Below are positions 9,169 through 18,193 of a DNA stretch of 19,199 nucleotides, piece after piece. Positions within the stretch are counted from its first letter, which is position 1; each line of letters starts with the position of its first letter. Made by a program: the position numbers and the translations under genes. This stretch comes from Jimgerdemannia flammicorona. Lineage: Eukaryota; Mucoromycota; Endogonomycetes; Endogonales; Endogonaceae. Under the pieces are notes generated by a model. That model searched no databases. It was not told where the DNA came from and worked only from the letters and a program-made list of their open reading frames with translations. The stretch is from NCBI GenBank assembly GCA_003990745.1, contig RBNI01002230.1:1-19199 (forward strand). Reading direction: 5' to 3'.

Positions 9169-10400
9169 TTGGCCTTTGGGTATAACAGGGCATACTGGGC
9201 AATATCCTTACTGAGTTCAGGCTTTCCTAAGGCTGAAGCTCCACTAGCAGAAAGCCTCCAAGCTCTAATATTGAGGTGTGGCCATCTGGCTCTAGTAGAG
9301 GGGTCTCGGAGGTAGTTGATTCCCCTCCTTCCTGTAGGGTGGGCTTCCATGAAGTTGGTGGTATCTTTTGCCCATCTTTGGTAGGTTGCATGTCTGATGA
9401 GAGCTAGGATGTCTTCTCCCAAATCATAGATCTTGAGGATTCTTTTTCTGGGCTTCTTGGTCTGGCTTTTTCAAATCTGGCTTTTTCAGATCTAGCTTCA
9501 GTTATCTCCTTTCTTCAAAGTGTGCACTGCAAAATTATGACTGAGGTGAATCTTCTGATGTCTGCAGTCTTGGCAGTCAGGGTGTCTCCTATGGTTGCAA
9601 TATCCCATTGCCCAAAAATGATGTTCCTGGCTATTTATCTCTTGTTGTCTTGGGAATTGGTACCCATCTTGATCATAGGTTGGGGGAAGAGTGGACAAGG
9701 GGTATATTTCTATTTGGGTGAAGAAGCCTTGTCCCCTGAATTGACTTTGTAACCTTGTGGTGACTTCTTGAAAGGTAGTGGACTGTGCAAGAGTAGTTGG
9801 GGGTTCTGGTCTCTGGGGTCTCTGTCTTTCTTGTTGATCCAATAGATGACACTGATAGCAGTAGTCTCAGAGAGAGTAGAAGATCATTTGGTATAGACAT
9901 CTTCCTAGCTGAAAAGCTTTCTCTTGGTGGGTTTCTTTCTTGGGGATAATGGTGATTATACTGGGTCCTTCTTCTATATTCCAAGAGTCATTGTCTTCAG
10001 GTAGTATCCAGTGAGAGTCATCCCAGAGAATGAGTTCGGGGACCTCTTCTTTATCAGATGCTTCTTGTTCAGGAACTTCTTGATCAGAAGTTTCTTCTTC
10101 TTCAGATGATTCTTGACCCCAAATTGCTTGTACTTCTGCAGCTTCAGTTGCAGGTATTTCTGGAACATATTTGTATTTCTTCTTCTTCCTTCTGCACTCT
10201 GGGCAGGCTGTGCCAGGCGATTTCCTTGTTCCCATGATCTTGGAGGAGTGCTTGGGACACTTGTGTCTCCTAAGGCATATAGGGCATCCTTTGGCTTCTC
10301 CTGCAATAGCTCCAATGGTAATAGGGATAGTATTCTTGGCCCACACATTATCTTCTGATTGGTCATCTACCAGATTGATTTAGAGATTGAGTCTGGGGTC
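9138..10400 (-). pseudogene. G-minus linker with two Cys/His clusters, function unknown
   Basis: One minus frame (open stretches 9867-10346, 9498-9842 and 9138-9422) lies between protease and dUTPase. The first stretch has CPICLRRHKCPKH and CPEC, which together look like a zinc-binding module, followed by a long acidic run rich in Glu, Ser and Asp. The second has a Gln-rich start and a second cluster, GYCNHRRHPDCQDCRHQK. The third has a basic, Trp-containing stretch ending just before the dUTPase. I do not recognise the family. In the usual gypsy polyprotein these roughly 400 residues are absent. They could be a nucleic-acid-binding part of the polyprotein. Stops separate the three stretches, and a frame change separates them from protease. 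Confidence 0.6.
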
Positions 10401-11154
10401 ATTTCCATCTTCAGATCTTCCTCTTCTTCTGTGGTGGATTCTTTACTGCTGGCATACTCCTCCTGGATAGTGACCTTCTTCTTCTTCTTTGATTGCTCAT
10501 AGCTGGTCACCTTAACCCTATACTTCTTACCTCGGTAATCAAACTTGAGTACTTGTTGGCTGATATCAACAACTGTATTCATTTTCTTCATCCAGTTGGT
10601 GCCAAGAATCATATCATAGATGACAGCTTCAGTGACAATAGCTTTGGGGATGGAGAACTGAATGTGTCCAAGAGAGATGTGATATTTCGTACTTCTCTAA
10701 GGGGTTGAGTTCGGGCTCCATCTGCTACTATGATGCTGAGGTTGAATGGTCTATCAATGGACTATTGGAGGGTGTCCAGAAACTGTTTGTCAATGATACA
10801 GATAGCTGCTCCTGTGTCTATGAGGATCTTCACCTTTTGTCCTCCAATATCTCCATATAGATAGGTGCTGACATGTCTTTTGGCTGCCTGAACAGGAATA
10901 GGAACTAGTTCTTGCTGTAGGATTGGAACTCGGCCAGTGCTAGACCTGGTGGTACTCAGTAATTTGTTTTGGACTCCAGCTGGTGTCAGTTGCAGGAACT
11001 GCAGGAGAGGGACTTCCATCTTGGCTTCTTGAATCTTCTGCCAGGCTTCATTGTAAATGTCTCTAGGCATGGTCTTCGGAGTGTACTTCTTCTTAGGCTT
11101 TGGAGCAGCAGGTTCCTGTTCTTCTTGTTCCATTTCTTCATCTTCTAGTGGCAA
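10367..11154 (-). pseudogene. G-minus aspartic protease
   Basis: Retroviral-type aspartic protease that cuts the Gag-Pol polyprotein. The open stretch 10762-11154 starts with an acidic, Lys-Pro-rich segment, then VPIPVQAAKRHVSTYLYGDI and the active site KILIDTGAAICIIDK (DTG near 10810-10818). The domain continues in another frame through HISLGHIQFSIP to YDMILGTNWMKKMNTVVD (10367-10612), which is the usual end of the fold. The frame change falls near 10683-10690, next to a run of A, and looks like a one-base indel. A second change back to the linker frame occurs near 10395-10420. Gag and the protease N-terminus share a frame. Confidence 0.82.
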
Positions 11155-11159
11155 CTCAT

Positions 11160-12188
11160 TTGTCTCAGAGACAAAAGGTGAGGGGGTTCAGAGAGGTGTT
11201 TCTACTTATTCCTCCTTATGTTCTTCATCCTCTTCTTGAATAATTCTTCTGCTGATGTTCCTGAATGGTCTTCCTACAGGTCTTTTTCTTTTCTCTGCTG
11301 GATAGACTGTTTTCCAGGTTGTAACCTTAGTGGGGTACAAGTCTAGATTACTGTAGTCTTCACTGTTGCTTGCTTCTTCAAAATCTTCAACAGGATAGGC
11401 TTCAGTCTTCTTGTACTGAGTGTCATTCCTTCAGTTTGGTAGTTCTGAGTCCCTTTGGTCACTTCTTTTGTTGTTACATTCAGTGGCATAGTGTCTGAAT
11501 TGTCCACAGTAGAAGCATTGGACTTGGGCTCTATCTTGGATAGAGTACCTTCTTTCTTCTTGCTGGTAATTCCTGTTATCTCTTGGTAGATAACCTTGGC
11601 TCCTCTGTGGTGGATATCCTCTATTGTCTTGATAGCTCTGATTTTCATGTGTAGTGAGTTTTTCAATCTGTCCAACCAATCAGTCCAACTTGGAGCTAAG
11701 GTCTTGGATTTCACTTCTATCCTTCTTTCCTTCTCTGGCTGGTCTTCTTTTTTCAGATCTTTCTTATCCTTGAAGGAGTCCTTGTAGGGCTTTGACCAGA
11801 ATGTCTTCTTTATCTTCTTTCCTATCATGATCACTCTAAGTAGTTCCTTGTCTGACATCAAAGAATCCTTGGGCTGCATCTACTTGCACTTCAGACCTTC
11901 TGATACCCAGGGTGCAAACATGCTGGGCAATGTTTGGGGGAATTCTATTCATGAAGATCATTGGACTGATGATGTCCTGATTGGTGGCATTGAACCCAGC
12001 AGCATACATTCTCTTCTGTATTTTTGTGAAGAAGGCTCTGGGTAACTCTCCAAGATTCATCTTTATCTCCATGATGGATTCTTGAGCCTTGTGGTAGGTT
12101 TTATTTCCCACATACTTTTTAATGAGCCAGTGAACCATGGCCTCATATTCTAGCTCATCAGATATTGCTACTTGTATCTGTCTTGCTA
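11160..12188 (-). pseudogene. gag: G-minus gag, C-terminal part with zinc knuckle
   Basis: Gag packages the element RNA. The stretch 11836-12188 holds a mostly helical capsid-like region (EYEAMVHWLIKKYVGNKTYH, LGELPRAFFTKI, NRIPPNIAQH). After two stops the same frame carries a Lys/Arg-rich segment and then a zinc knuckle CFYCGQFRHYATEC (C-x2-C-x4-H-x4-C, about 11476-11517) behind a Gln/Tyr/Arg-rich stretch. A mixed basic-acidic tail with two stops leads to the protease. The upstream end is cut at 12188 by the G-plus element; the rest of gag is at 18189-18908 in the matching frame. Confidence 0.8.
12184..12188. repeat. Target site duplication TGCTA, left copy
   Basis: TGCTA immediately precedes the 5' LTR of G-plus and recurs directly after its 3' LTR at 18189-18193. 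A 5-bp duplication is normal for gypsy integrases. Confidence 0.93.
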
Positions 12189-12590
12189 TGTAATATTTTA
12201 GCATAGTTTATTTCTCTTCTCTATCTTTCCTGAATATTCTATAACCTTCCAGTACTTTCCGAATGCTTAGAAATCCTTTCTTGGCACTGAGCATCCTCTA
12301 GTACTTATTTAGCTAGTCACTGATTGTCCTGGAAACTTATAGAACTTTATTTGTCATCATTTGTCATCTTTGCCAAGAACTTTCCTCTTGGCATTTTCCT
12401 TTGATTTCTCAGATCCTTCTGGATCCTTCTTTCAGATCTTTTGTAAATATCCCCTTATCCTCATGAATAAAATCGCAGAATATTTTCTCTCAGAAATCCT
12501 TTGAGAACACTTGAATCCTTAGTATCTCTTCAAGCTACTTAGGACAACCAGAACTAGTCACTTCCTCATTTAGAAACTAGAACCATTACA
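12189..12590 (+). repeat. 5' LTR of G-plus (402 bp)
   Basis: It starts TGTAATATTTTAGC and ends GAACCATTACA, so it has TG..CA ends with a 6-bp inverted repeat. It is 10 bp longer than the 3' LTR because GATCCTTCTG is duplicated near 12414-12433. AATAAA at 12466-12471 is a possible polyadenylation signal. The TATA-like site of the other LTR reads TGTAAATA here (12442-12449). Confidence 0.95.
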
Positions 12591-12591
12591 C

Positions 12592-12606
12592 TGGTGAAGT
12601 TACACC
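12592..12606 (+). promoter_or_regulatory. Putative primer binding site of G-plus
   Basis: TGGTGAAGTTACACC begins one base after the 5' LTR. TGG is the complement of the CCA end of a tRNA, as normal for a tRNA-primed element. I cannot name the tRNA. Confidence 0.5.
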
Positions 12607-12648
12607 TAGCCTTATCAAGACACCTTTCAAGATATCAGCCATAATACT

Positions 12649-13475
12649 ATGGAGGACAATAGGTGGAATCCTTCATATAGTACCTATGGTCCAGGCAATA
12701 CCTCTTACTATCAGCAAGAAGAAGAGAAACAGCAAAACTCTACTCAGTCAAATGGGGCCATTGAGAGTCTTTTGCAGACTGCACTAGCTCAGATTGCTCA
12801 ACTTCAAGAACGTATAGAAAGAAAGGAAAGCAAGGCCTCTGCTCATACCTCTGCACCTCCACTGATATCAATACATCTAACAGCAGTCACTATCAAGCCT
12901 CAGAAGCCCAACACCTTTGATGGTCAAAGAGGAGGACTGTCTACCAATGCCTGGCTTTTCCAATTGGAGCAATATGGAGAACTGACAAATTTGGAAGAAG
13001 CAACACTAGTCTAATTTGCCGCCACACTTCTCTAAGGAAATGCTGCAATCTGGTGGCAAAATTATGTTCAGAATACCTGATTCTCTGGCCGAATCAAGAC
13101 CTGGGGCAAATTTGCTGATGCTATTCAAGGCCAATTCAAACCAGTCAATAGCACCAAGGCTGTATGAGACCATCTGGCAAATGTCAAACAACTCAAGTCT
13201 ATACAAGTATACAATGCACAATTCCTGTCAATTCTGCTTGAATTACCACATATCACTGAAGACGAGAAGGTTGACAAGTACATCTGAGGCCTGAAAGGTC
13301 AAACCTGAGTTCATGTTGAACTAGAAGAACCCAAGGACCTAGATACAGTAATGAAAATTGCTGATAGGTTTGATGTCATCATCTATGGTCACTGCTTTGA
13401 ACAGAAGAGACCGCCTTTCAACAACAATAACCACAGAAGGGAGGAAACCAAAGTCAGAACTGTTGGACTGCCCCC
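12649..13475 (+). pseudogene. gag: G-plus gag (capsid region)
   Basis: ATG at 12649 is the first in frame after the LTR and opens MEDNRWNPSYSTYGPGN, then a Gln-rich coiled-coil-like stretch (IESLLQTALAQIAQLQERIE) and the retrotransposon gag domain, beginning KPNTFDGQRGGLSTNAWLFQ. The frame continues through stops with GNAAIWWQNYV, KTWGKFADAIQGQFKP and LDTVMKIADRFD, matching the usual gag fold order. Stops at 13012 (TAA), 13033 (TAA), near 13166 (TGA) and near 13284 (TGA) fall where Gln or Arg is expected, as CAA-to-TAA and CGA-to-TGA changes. The frame moves by one base at about 13470, at a run of five C, before the zinc knuckle part. Gag coats the RNA in the virus-like particle. Confidence 0.85.
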
Positions 13476-14104
13476 ATGGACTTAGACACCATCAACAAGA
13501 GCAAAAAAGGCAAGCTTACACCTGAGGAAAAGGAGCACCTCAAGAAGGCTGGAGCCTGCTTTTTTTGCCATCAGCCTGATCATATTGCAACCAAATGTCC
13601 CAAGAAAACTACCAAACCAAAGATAATCCTGGTCCTGTCCAAAGACACTCAAGGTCAATCAGTTGAACAAGAAGTTGTACTCAATTTCATGCGAGTCAAC
13701 CCCAAGGCCCAGATCCCTCAAGTACAGTCAGAAGGAGCCATTGGTTTGGACCTTCAAGCAGTACAACAAGTCACTATTCCTGCACATGAAAGAAGGCTCA
13801 TTCCAACTGACCTTTCAGTCAAAATTCCCAAGGAACATTATGTAAGAATTGCACCAAGATCTGGCCTCAGTTTCAAGCACTCATTGAATATTAGTGCTGG
13901 AGTCATTGATCCTGACTTCCGAGGTGAAATGCAAGTCCTGCTAGTCAACTACAAGAACCAACCATACACTGTCAATGAAGGTGACAGAATTGCACAGCTC
14001 ATTCTGGAGTGAGCCACTCTATCAGTCATCAAAGAAGTCATGAAGCTGTCTTCAACCAAGCAAGATCAGAAAGGCTTTGGCAGTATTGACAAAGTTGCAA
14101 GTAT
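13476..14104 (+). pseudogene. G-plus zinc knuckle fused to dUTPase
   Basis: The stretch opens PMDLDTINKSKKGKLTPEEK, the usual gag linker before the knuckle CFFCHQPDHIATKC (C-x2-C-x4-H-x4-C, about 13558-13600). After about 40 residues comes a trimeric-type dUTPase with all five motifs: GAIGLDLQ (I), PRSGLS (II), GVIDPDFRG (III, Phe where Tyr is usual), GDRIAQLILE (IV) and, past a TGA at 14010-14012, KGFGSID (V, about 14072). That TGA stands where Arg is plausible (E-R-A), giving CGA to TGA. The open part, 13476-14012, is the longest clean stretch of the element. In an intact copy it would lower dUTP in the particle. The position between gag and protease is unlike G-minus. Confidence 0.88.
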
Positions 14105-14600
14105 AGCCGAGAACTGAGCCAATTCAATGCTCATCTTCAAAGGTCTAGTCAAGGGACAAGAGCTAGATGTTCTTATAGATAGCGGAGCTGTTGGGAACTT
14201 CATCAACAAGAACCTCATTGACAAGCTCAAGATTCTCACCAAACTAGCTAGCAAGAATGATGGAGTTGTCACCATGATGGCACCACCTTACCAATTGACT
14301 CAATTGCCGCTAAACTTCTCCTCAAGATCCAGAAGTACTGGGAACATTTAGATTTCGAGGTAGTACTACTAGGAGACCATGACCTGATCCTAGATAAACC
14401 CTGACTTATATGGCACAACCCTCAGATTGATTGGACCAAGAACAAAGTCACCTTGATTCAGGATGGAGCCAACATTACCATCAAGCCAGACAAGACTCAG
14501 ACAAGAACCCCAATTGCTACCCTTTCAGCAATTCAGTTCAAGAAGGCCCTCAAGAAAGCTACCTGTGCCTTTGTGGCACTGATCTGACTAAAGAAAGAAG
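14105..14600 (+). pseudogene. G-plus aspartic protease
   Basis: IFKGLVKGQELDVLIDSGAVGNFI (given here in outline; active site DSGA near 14178-14189) is the protease start, with Ser for the more common Thr, as in many gypsy elements. The fold continues in a second frame with HLDFEVVLLGDHDLIL, a TGA where Trp is usual (KP-stop-LIW), then HNPQIDWTKNKVTL. The change of frame falls between about 14290 and 14340. A linker to RT follows, with one more stop. The role is maturation of the polyprotein. Confidence 0.8.
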
Positions 14601-15365
14601 ATAAGAAGCTATCAATTAGTGAAAGCATCAAGTTACTGCTGAATAAGTACAAGGATGTCTTCCCGGACAAACTACCTGGCCTACTACCTTCAGAGACCAT
14701 GACCATGAAATCAAGTTGATACCTGATGCAGCTATACCTAAGAAGAAAATGTACCATATGTCTCCACTCGAAATTGAAGCAATCAAGAAGGAACTCAATA
14801 AACTCATTGAGTGAGGAGCCATTCAACCAAGCAAGTCACCCTTTAGCTCCCCAGTCCTATTTGTCAAGAAAAAGAATGATACTCTGCGAATGTGCATAGA
14901 CTACCAAGCACTCAACAAGATCACAGTCAAGAACCATTATCCACTACTACTCATAGATCAAATCTTTGATGCTCTCAAGAATACAAAGTACTTCACCAAA
15001 ATTGATCTCACCTCTGGGTATCACCAAATTCGAATCAAGCCAGAAGACATACCCAAGACTGCCTTCATGATATCCTTTGGACTCTATGAATTTCTAGTCA
15101 TGGCCTTTGGTCTCACCAATGTGCCAGCAATCTTTTAAGATCTCATGCAAACTGTCTTCAAAGACCAGCTCTATATCTTTGTACTTGTATATATTGATGA
15201 TATTCTGATCTTCAGTAGCACTGAAGAAGAACACCTCAAGCATATCGAACAAGTCCTCAAGATCCTCCATGAGAACAAGCTCTATGCAAAGCTCAAGAAA
15301 TGTAAATTTTCAAGGATCAAGTCGAATATCTTGGACACATTGTATCAGTCAAAGGAATTCAAGTA
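14600..15365 (+). pseudogene. G-plus reverse transcriptase
   Basis: The pre-RT part (LLNKYKDVFPDKLPGLLP, HEIKLIPDAAIPKKKMYHM) is split by a frame change near 14690. RT proper shows [60 protein letters not shown] and the catalytic YIDD at 15190-15201, followed by ILIFS. Stops at about 14812 (TGA, Arg or Trp expected in LIE-stop-GAIQ) and 15136 (TAA for Gln) break it, and the frame moves again near 15305, between KKCKF and KDQVEYLGHIVS. All the catalytic blocks except those at breaks look conserved. It copies the element RNA to DNA. Confidence 0.88.
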
Positions 15366-16028
15366 GATTTAAGGAAAATATAAGCCATTGAACAGTGGCC
15401 TGTACCAGTAAACCTCACTGAACTCAGGTCCTTCCTTGGTCTGGCTGGATACTACTGTCGATTTGTCAAGAACTTCTCTGGCATCGCAGAATCTTTGACA
15501 AATCTCCTGTGAAAGGAACCCAACTCTGACCTCTATGTCCCCTATATCTGAGATACCTTCTGTCAACAAGCTTTTCAAGAACTCAAGAACCGCCTGACCC
15601 ATGCACCTGTCCTTAGAAACATAGACCCAAACTTAAAGTTCATGATTACTACAGATGCATCTAACTTTGCCATTAGTGCAGTCATTTCTCAAGATGATGG
15701 TCAAGGACACCAACCTATTGCCTTTGAGTCAAGAAAACTGTCCCCAGCAGAACAAAAGCTGGCTACTCACAAAAAGGAACTCCTGGCAATCATACATGCT
15801 CTCAAGACCTGGTGACACTACTTAGAAGGAGTTGAGTTTGACATGATCACTGATCACAGGTCCCTTCAGTACATCAACACTCAACCAACCCTTTCTCGCC
15901 AACAAGCCAAGTGAAGTCAACTACTTCAGACCTTTACTCCAAACATCATCTACAAGCCTGGCAAAACTCTAGTTGTACCAGATGCACTTTCAAGAAGACC
16001 TGACCTTGCTGCAATTTTACAAGTCACC
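15366..16028 (+). pseudogene. G-plus RT thumb and RNase H
   Basis: In frame with integrase: [20 protein letters not shown] and [16 protein letters not shown], the RT end typical of gypsy, then RNase H with TTDASNFAISAVI (first Asp), HKKELLAIIHALKTW (Glu) and ITDHRSLQYI (third Asp). The tether TPNIIYKPGKTLVVPDALSR ends the domain. Stops lie at 15381 (TAA for Gln), near 15510 and 15549 (TGA), 15813 (TGA where Arg is usual) and near 15912 (TGA where Trp is usual). RNase H removes RNA from the RNA/DNA hybrid. Confidence 0.85.
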
Positions 16029-17267
16029 ATGGCACCTGAATTTCTCAATCAGATCAAGAAGGCATATAAACAAGACTCTCTGGTTTTACAAAGGAACACC
16101 AAGGAATTCAAGAAAAAGTACACCATCAAGGACAACCTTGTGTACTATCAAGACAAAGTATATATTCCTGCCAACCCTGAACTATGGTATAAGATTCTTC
16201 ATGAACATCATGACTTCCCACTAGCTGGTCACCTTGGAACTGAGAAGACCATCAAGAATATCCAACGAGACTACTACTGGCCAAACATACTCAAGGAAAT
16301 CAAGGAGTATGTCCAAAGCTGCAATCTTTGCCAAAGAAACAAGTCAAGCAACCAAGCACCCACTGGTCTTCTACAACCCTTGTCAATTCTGACCAAGAAG
16401 TTCAAACAAGTCACAATGGACTTCATTGTGCAACTCCCATGAACCAAAACAGGCTATAATGCTATTGTTGTATTTGTGGACTATCTCACTAAGATTATAA
16501 TTGCCGAGCCAACCACAACCAATGCCACTGCCCCAGAAATTGTAAGAATCTTCTTCAAGACTGTCTTCTGCCATTATGGACTTCTCCGAATAATTATCAG
16601 CAACCGCGACCCCAAGTTCACAAGTCACTTCTGGCAAGCACTCTTCAAGACCCTTGGAACTCAAATTGTTATATCCACTGCCTTCCATCCTCAAACTGAT
16701 GGACAGACAGAACGAATGAACAGAACACTTGAACAAATGCTCAGAAACTATATATCTTATGAGCAAGATGATTGGGACCACTATCTGACCTATGCCGAGT
16801 TCATCTACAACAATGCCAACCAATCATCAACTGACTTTTCCCCATTCCAGCTACTTCATGGTCAAAACCCTGAGATCCCTGCAAGTCTAGTCCAATTCCA
16901 GCAATCCAGTCACACTCAAGTCTCCACAGCCCAGAACCTTATCAACAAAATGGATTTCCTTCTCAAGATCACCACTACGAATCTGCAAAAGGCTCAGCAA
17001 CATCAAGCTAAGTATGCAGATAAGAAGCAGTAAGATGTCATATACAACATTGGTGATATGGTTCTACTCAAAGCCGACAACATCAAGGCTCAATCTCAAG
17101 TCAACTGCCAGTCAGCCAAATTCCAGCCCAAGTACCTTGGACCCTTCGAAATCACTGAGCAAGTCTCTACCTGGTCTTACCGTCTCAACTTGCCAACAAC
17201 CATATATATAAACCCAGTATTCCATATGTTACAACTCAAGGCCTGGAACCAGTCACTCCCATACCCT
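16029..17267 (+). pseudogene. G-plus integrase
   Basis: The N-terminal zinc part has HHDFPLAGHLGTEKTI, YYWPNILKEIKEYV and SCNLCQ (HHCC). The core has VTMDFIVQLP (first Asp), IISNRDPKF at about 16593-16620 and HPQTDGQTERMN (Glu at 16710-16712). The second catalytic Asp, normally SDRD, is Asn (AAC at 16602-16604), so this core would be inactive. Stops are TGA at 16440-16442 (Arg in relatives) and TAA at 17031-17033. The C-terminal part has GDMVLLKADNI, KFQPKYLGPFEI and NPVFHMLQLKAW, the GPF/Y-like module of gypsy integrases. It inserts the cDNA and makes the 5-bp duplication. Confidence 0.9.
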
Positions 17268-17483
17268 GGCCGAATTCTGACACCATCAGCACTAGTCATA
17301 GTTGAAGACCACATCAAGTATGAAGTTGAGAAAATCTTAGACAAATGAGTCTGATATCATTGCACAGAATACCTAGTCAAGTGGATGGGTTATCCTAAAT
17401 ATGACACTACCTGGGAATCTGCTGCCAATCTCAAGAACTCCCAAGACCTCATCCAAGAGTTTGAGCAAAAAGAAACTCATTGA
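17268..17483 (+). pseudogene. G-plus chromodomain and end of pol
   Basis: After the integrase C-terminal module come YEVEKILDK, two TGA codons at 17346-17348 and 17352-17354, then TEYLVKWMGYPKYDTTWESA, AANLKNSQDLIQEFEQ and the stop TGA at 17481-17483. This is the chromodomain fold pattern (three strands, C-terminal helix). In relatives the two stop positions are usually Arg (DKRVR), so both fit CGA to TGA. Chromodomains of chromoviruses bind modified histone tails and guide integration. Only the stops break it. Confidence 0.88.
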
Positions 17484-17783
17484 CTACCCATGAGGTTCTC
17501 CCCTTAGATAGTAGATGACCTACTGTACTGATCAGATACATTATACATTGGGGCTCTCTAAGGGATACAGCATCAGAAACAAGAGATACAGGAGAACCCT
17601 ATAAATCCTGCAACCAATGAGGTTTGAATCAGTTCTCATCTGATCAAGATGATACTTTGGCCCTCACCTTATACAAGGATGGCCAATCCTTACCAATGAG
17701 TTAATATATTTAATTTGAAGTTTCTTTTAGTCTTATTGTTTATTATGTATAACTTTGAGAATTCAACAAGGATGTTGATTCTT
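17484..17783 (+). other. G-plus 3' untranslated spacer
   Basis: About 300 bases between the pol stop and the polypurine tract. I see no gene or clear structure here; it becomes AT-rich toward 17700-17770. Confidence 0.6.
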
Positions 17784-17796
17784 AAGGAGGGGGAGA
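17784..17796 (+). promoter_or_regulatory. Polypurine tract of G-plus
   Basis: AAGGAGGGGGAGA is an unbroken purine run directly before the 3' LTR, the standard primer site for plus-strand DNA. Confidence 0.85.
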
Positions 17797-18188
17797 TGTA
17801 ATATTTTAGCATAGTTTATTTCTCTTCTCTGTCTTTCCTGAATATTCTATAATCTTCCAGTACTTTCTGAATGCTTAGAAATCCTTTCTTAGTGCCAAGC
17901 ATCCTCTAGTACTTATTTAGCTAGTCACTGATTATCCTGGAAACTTGTAGAACTTTATTTGTCATCATTTATCATCTTTGCCGAGACATTTCCTCTTGGC
18001 ATTTTCCTTTGATTTCTCAGATCCTTCTTTCAGATCTTGTATAAATATCCCCTTGTCCTCATGAATAAAGTCTCAGAATATTTTCTCTTAGAAATCCTTC
18101 GAGAATACTTGAATTCTTAGTATCTCTTTGAGCTACTTAGGACAACCAGAACTAGTCACTTCCTCATATAGAAACTAGAACCATTACA
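17797..18188 (+). repeat. 3' LTR of G-plus (392 bp)
   Basis: Same boundaries as the 5' LTR, TGTAATATTTTAGC to GAACCATTACA. It keeps TATAAATA at 18040-18047 and AATAAA at 18064-18069. Some differences from the 5' copy are CG in one and TG in the other, for example CCTTCGAG here against CCTTTGAG. Confidence 0.95.
18040..18047 (+). promoter_or_regulatory. TATA-like box in G-plus LTR
   Basis: TATAAATA precedes AATAAA by 16 bases, a compact arrangement plausible for the U3/R part of an LTR. The 5' LTR counterpart has lost the match by substitution. No start site can be shown. Confidence 0.4.
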
Positions 18189-18193
18189 TGCTA
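18189..18193. repeat. Target site duplication TGCTA, right copy
   Basis: Second copy of the TGCTA duplication. Removing one copy with the insert rejoins the G-minus gag frame, which confirms the insertion point. Confidence 0.93.

Larger units (their letters stand above)
12189..18188 (+). mobile_element. G-plus: complete dUTPase-bearing chromovirus (Ty3/gypsy) nested in G-minus
   Basis: The element is 6000 bp with two LTRs, a putative primer binding site, a clear polypurine tract and a 5-bp target duplication. The coding order is gag, CCHC knuckle, dUTPase, protease, RT, RNase H, integrase, chromodomain. RT before integrase plus a terminal chromodomain makes it a chromovirus. It lies antisense to G-minus and splits its gag. 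The LTR pair differs at about 26 of 392 aligned positions by my count, about 21 of them transitions, plus one 10-base duplication, so this is not a recent insertion unless mutation was accelerated. Frames shift at about 13470, 14290-14340, 14690 and 15305, and many stops occur, so it is defective. Confidence 0.95.

Noticed and set aside
11343..11879. A 178-codon minus frame rich in Lys
   Set aside because: It overlaps the real gag frame that holds the zinc knuckle (11431-11679). It is an alternative frame without motifs.
12649..17483. TGA read as Trp (changed genetic code) in the G-plus coding region
   Set aside because: TGG is used for Trp throughout (for example IWWQN, KTWGK, QDDWD, LVKWMG), most TGA codons sit where relatives have Arg, and TAA stops and frameshifts also occur. 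Decay explains it better.
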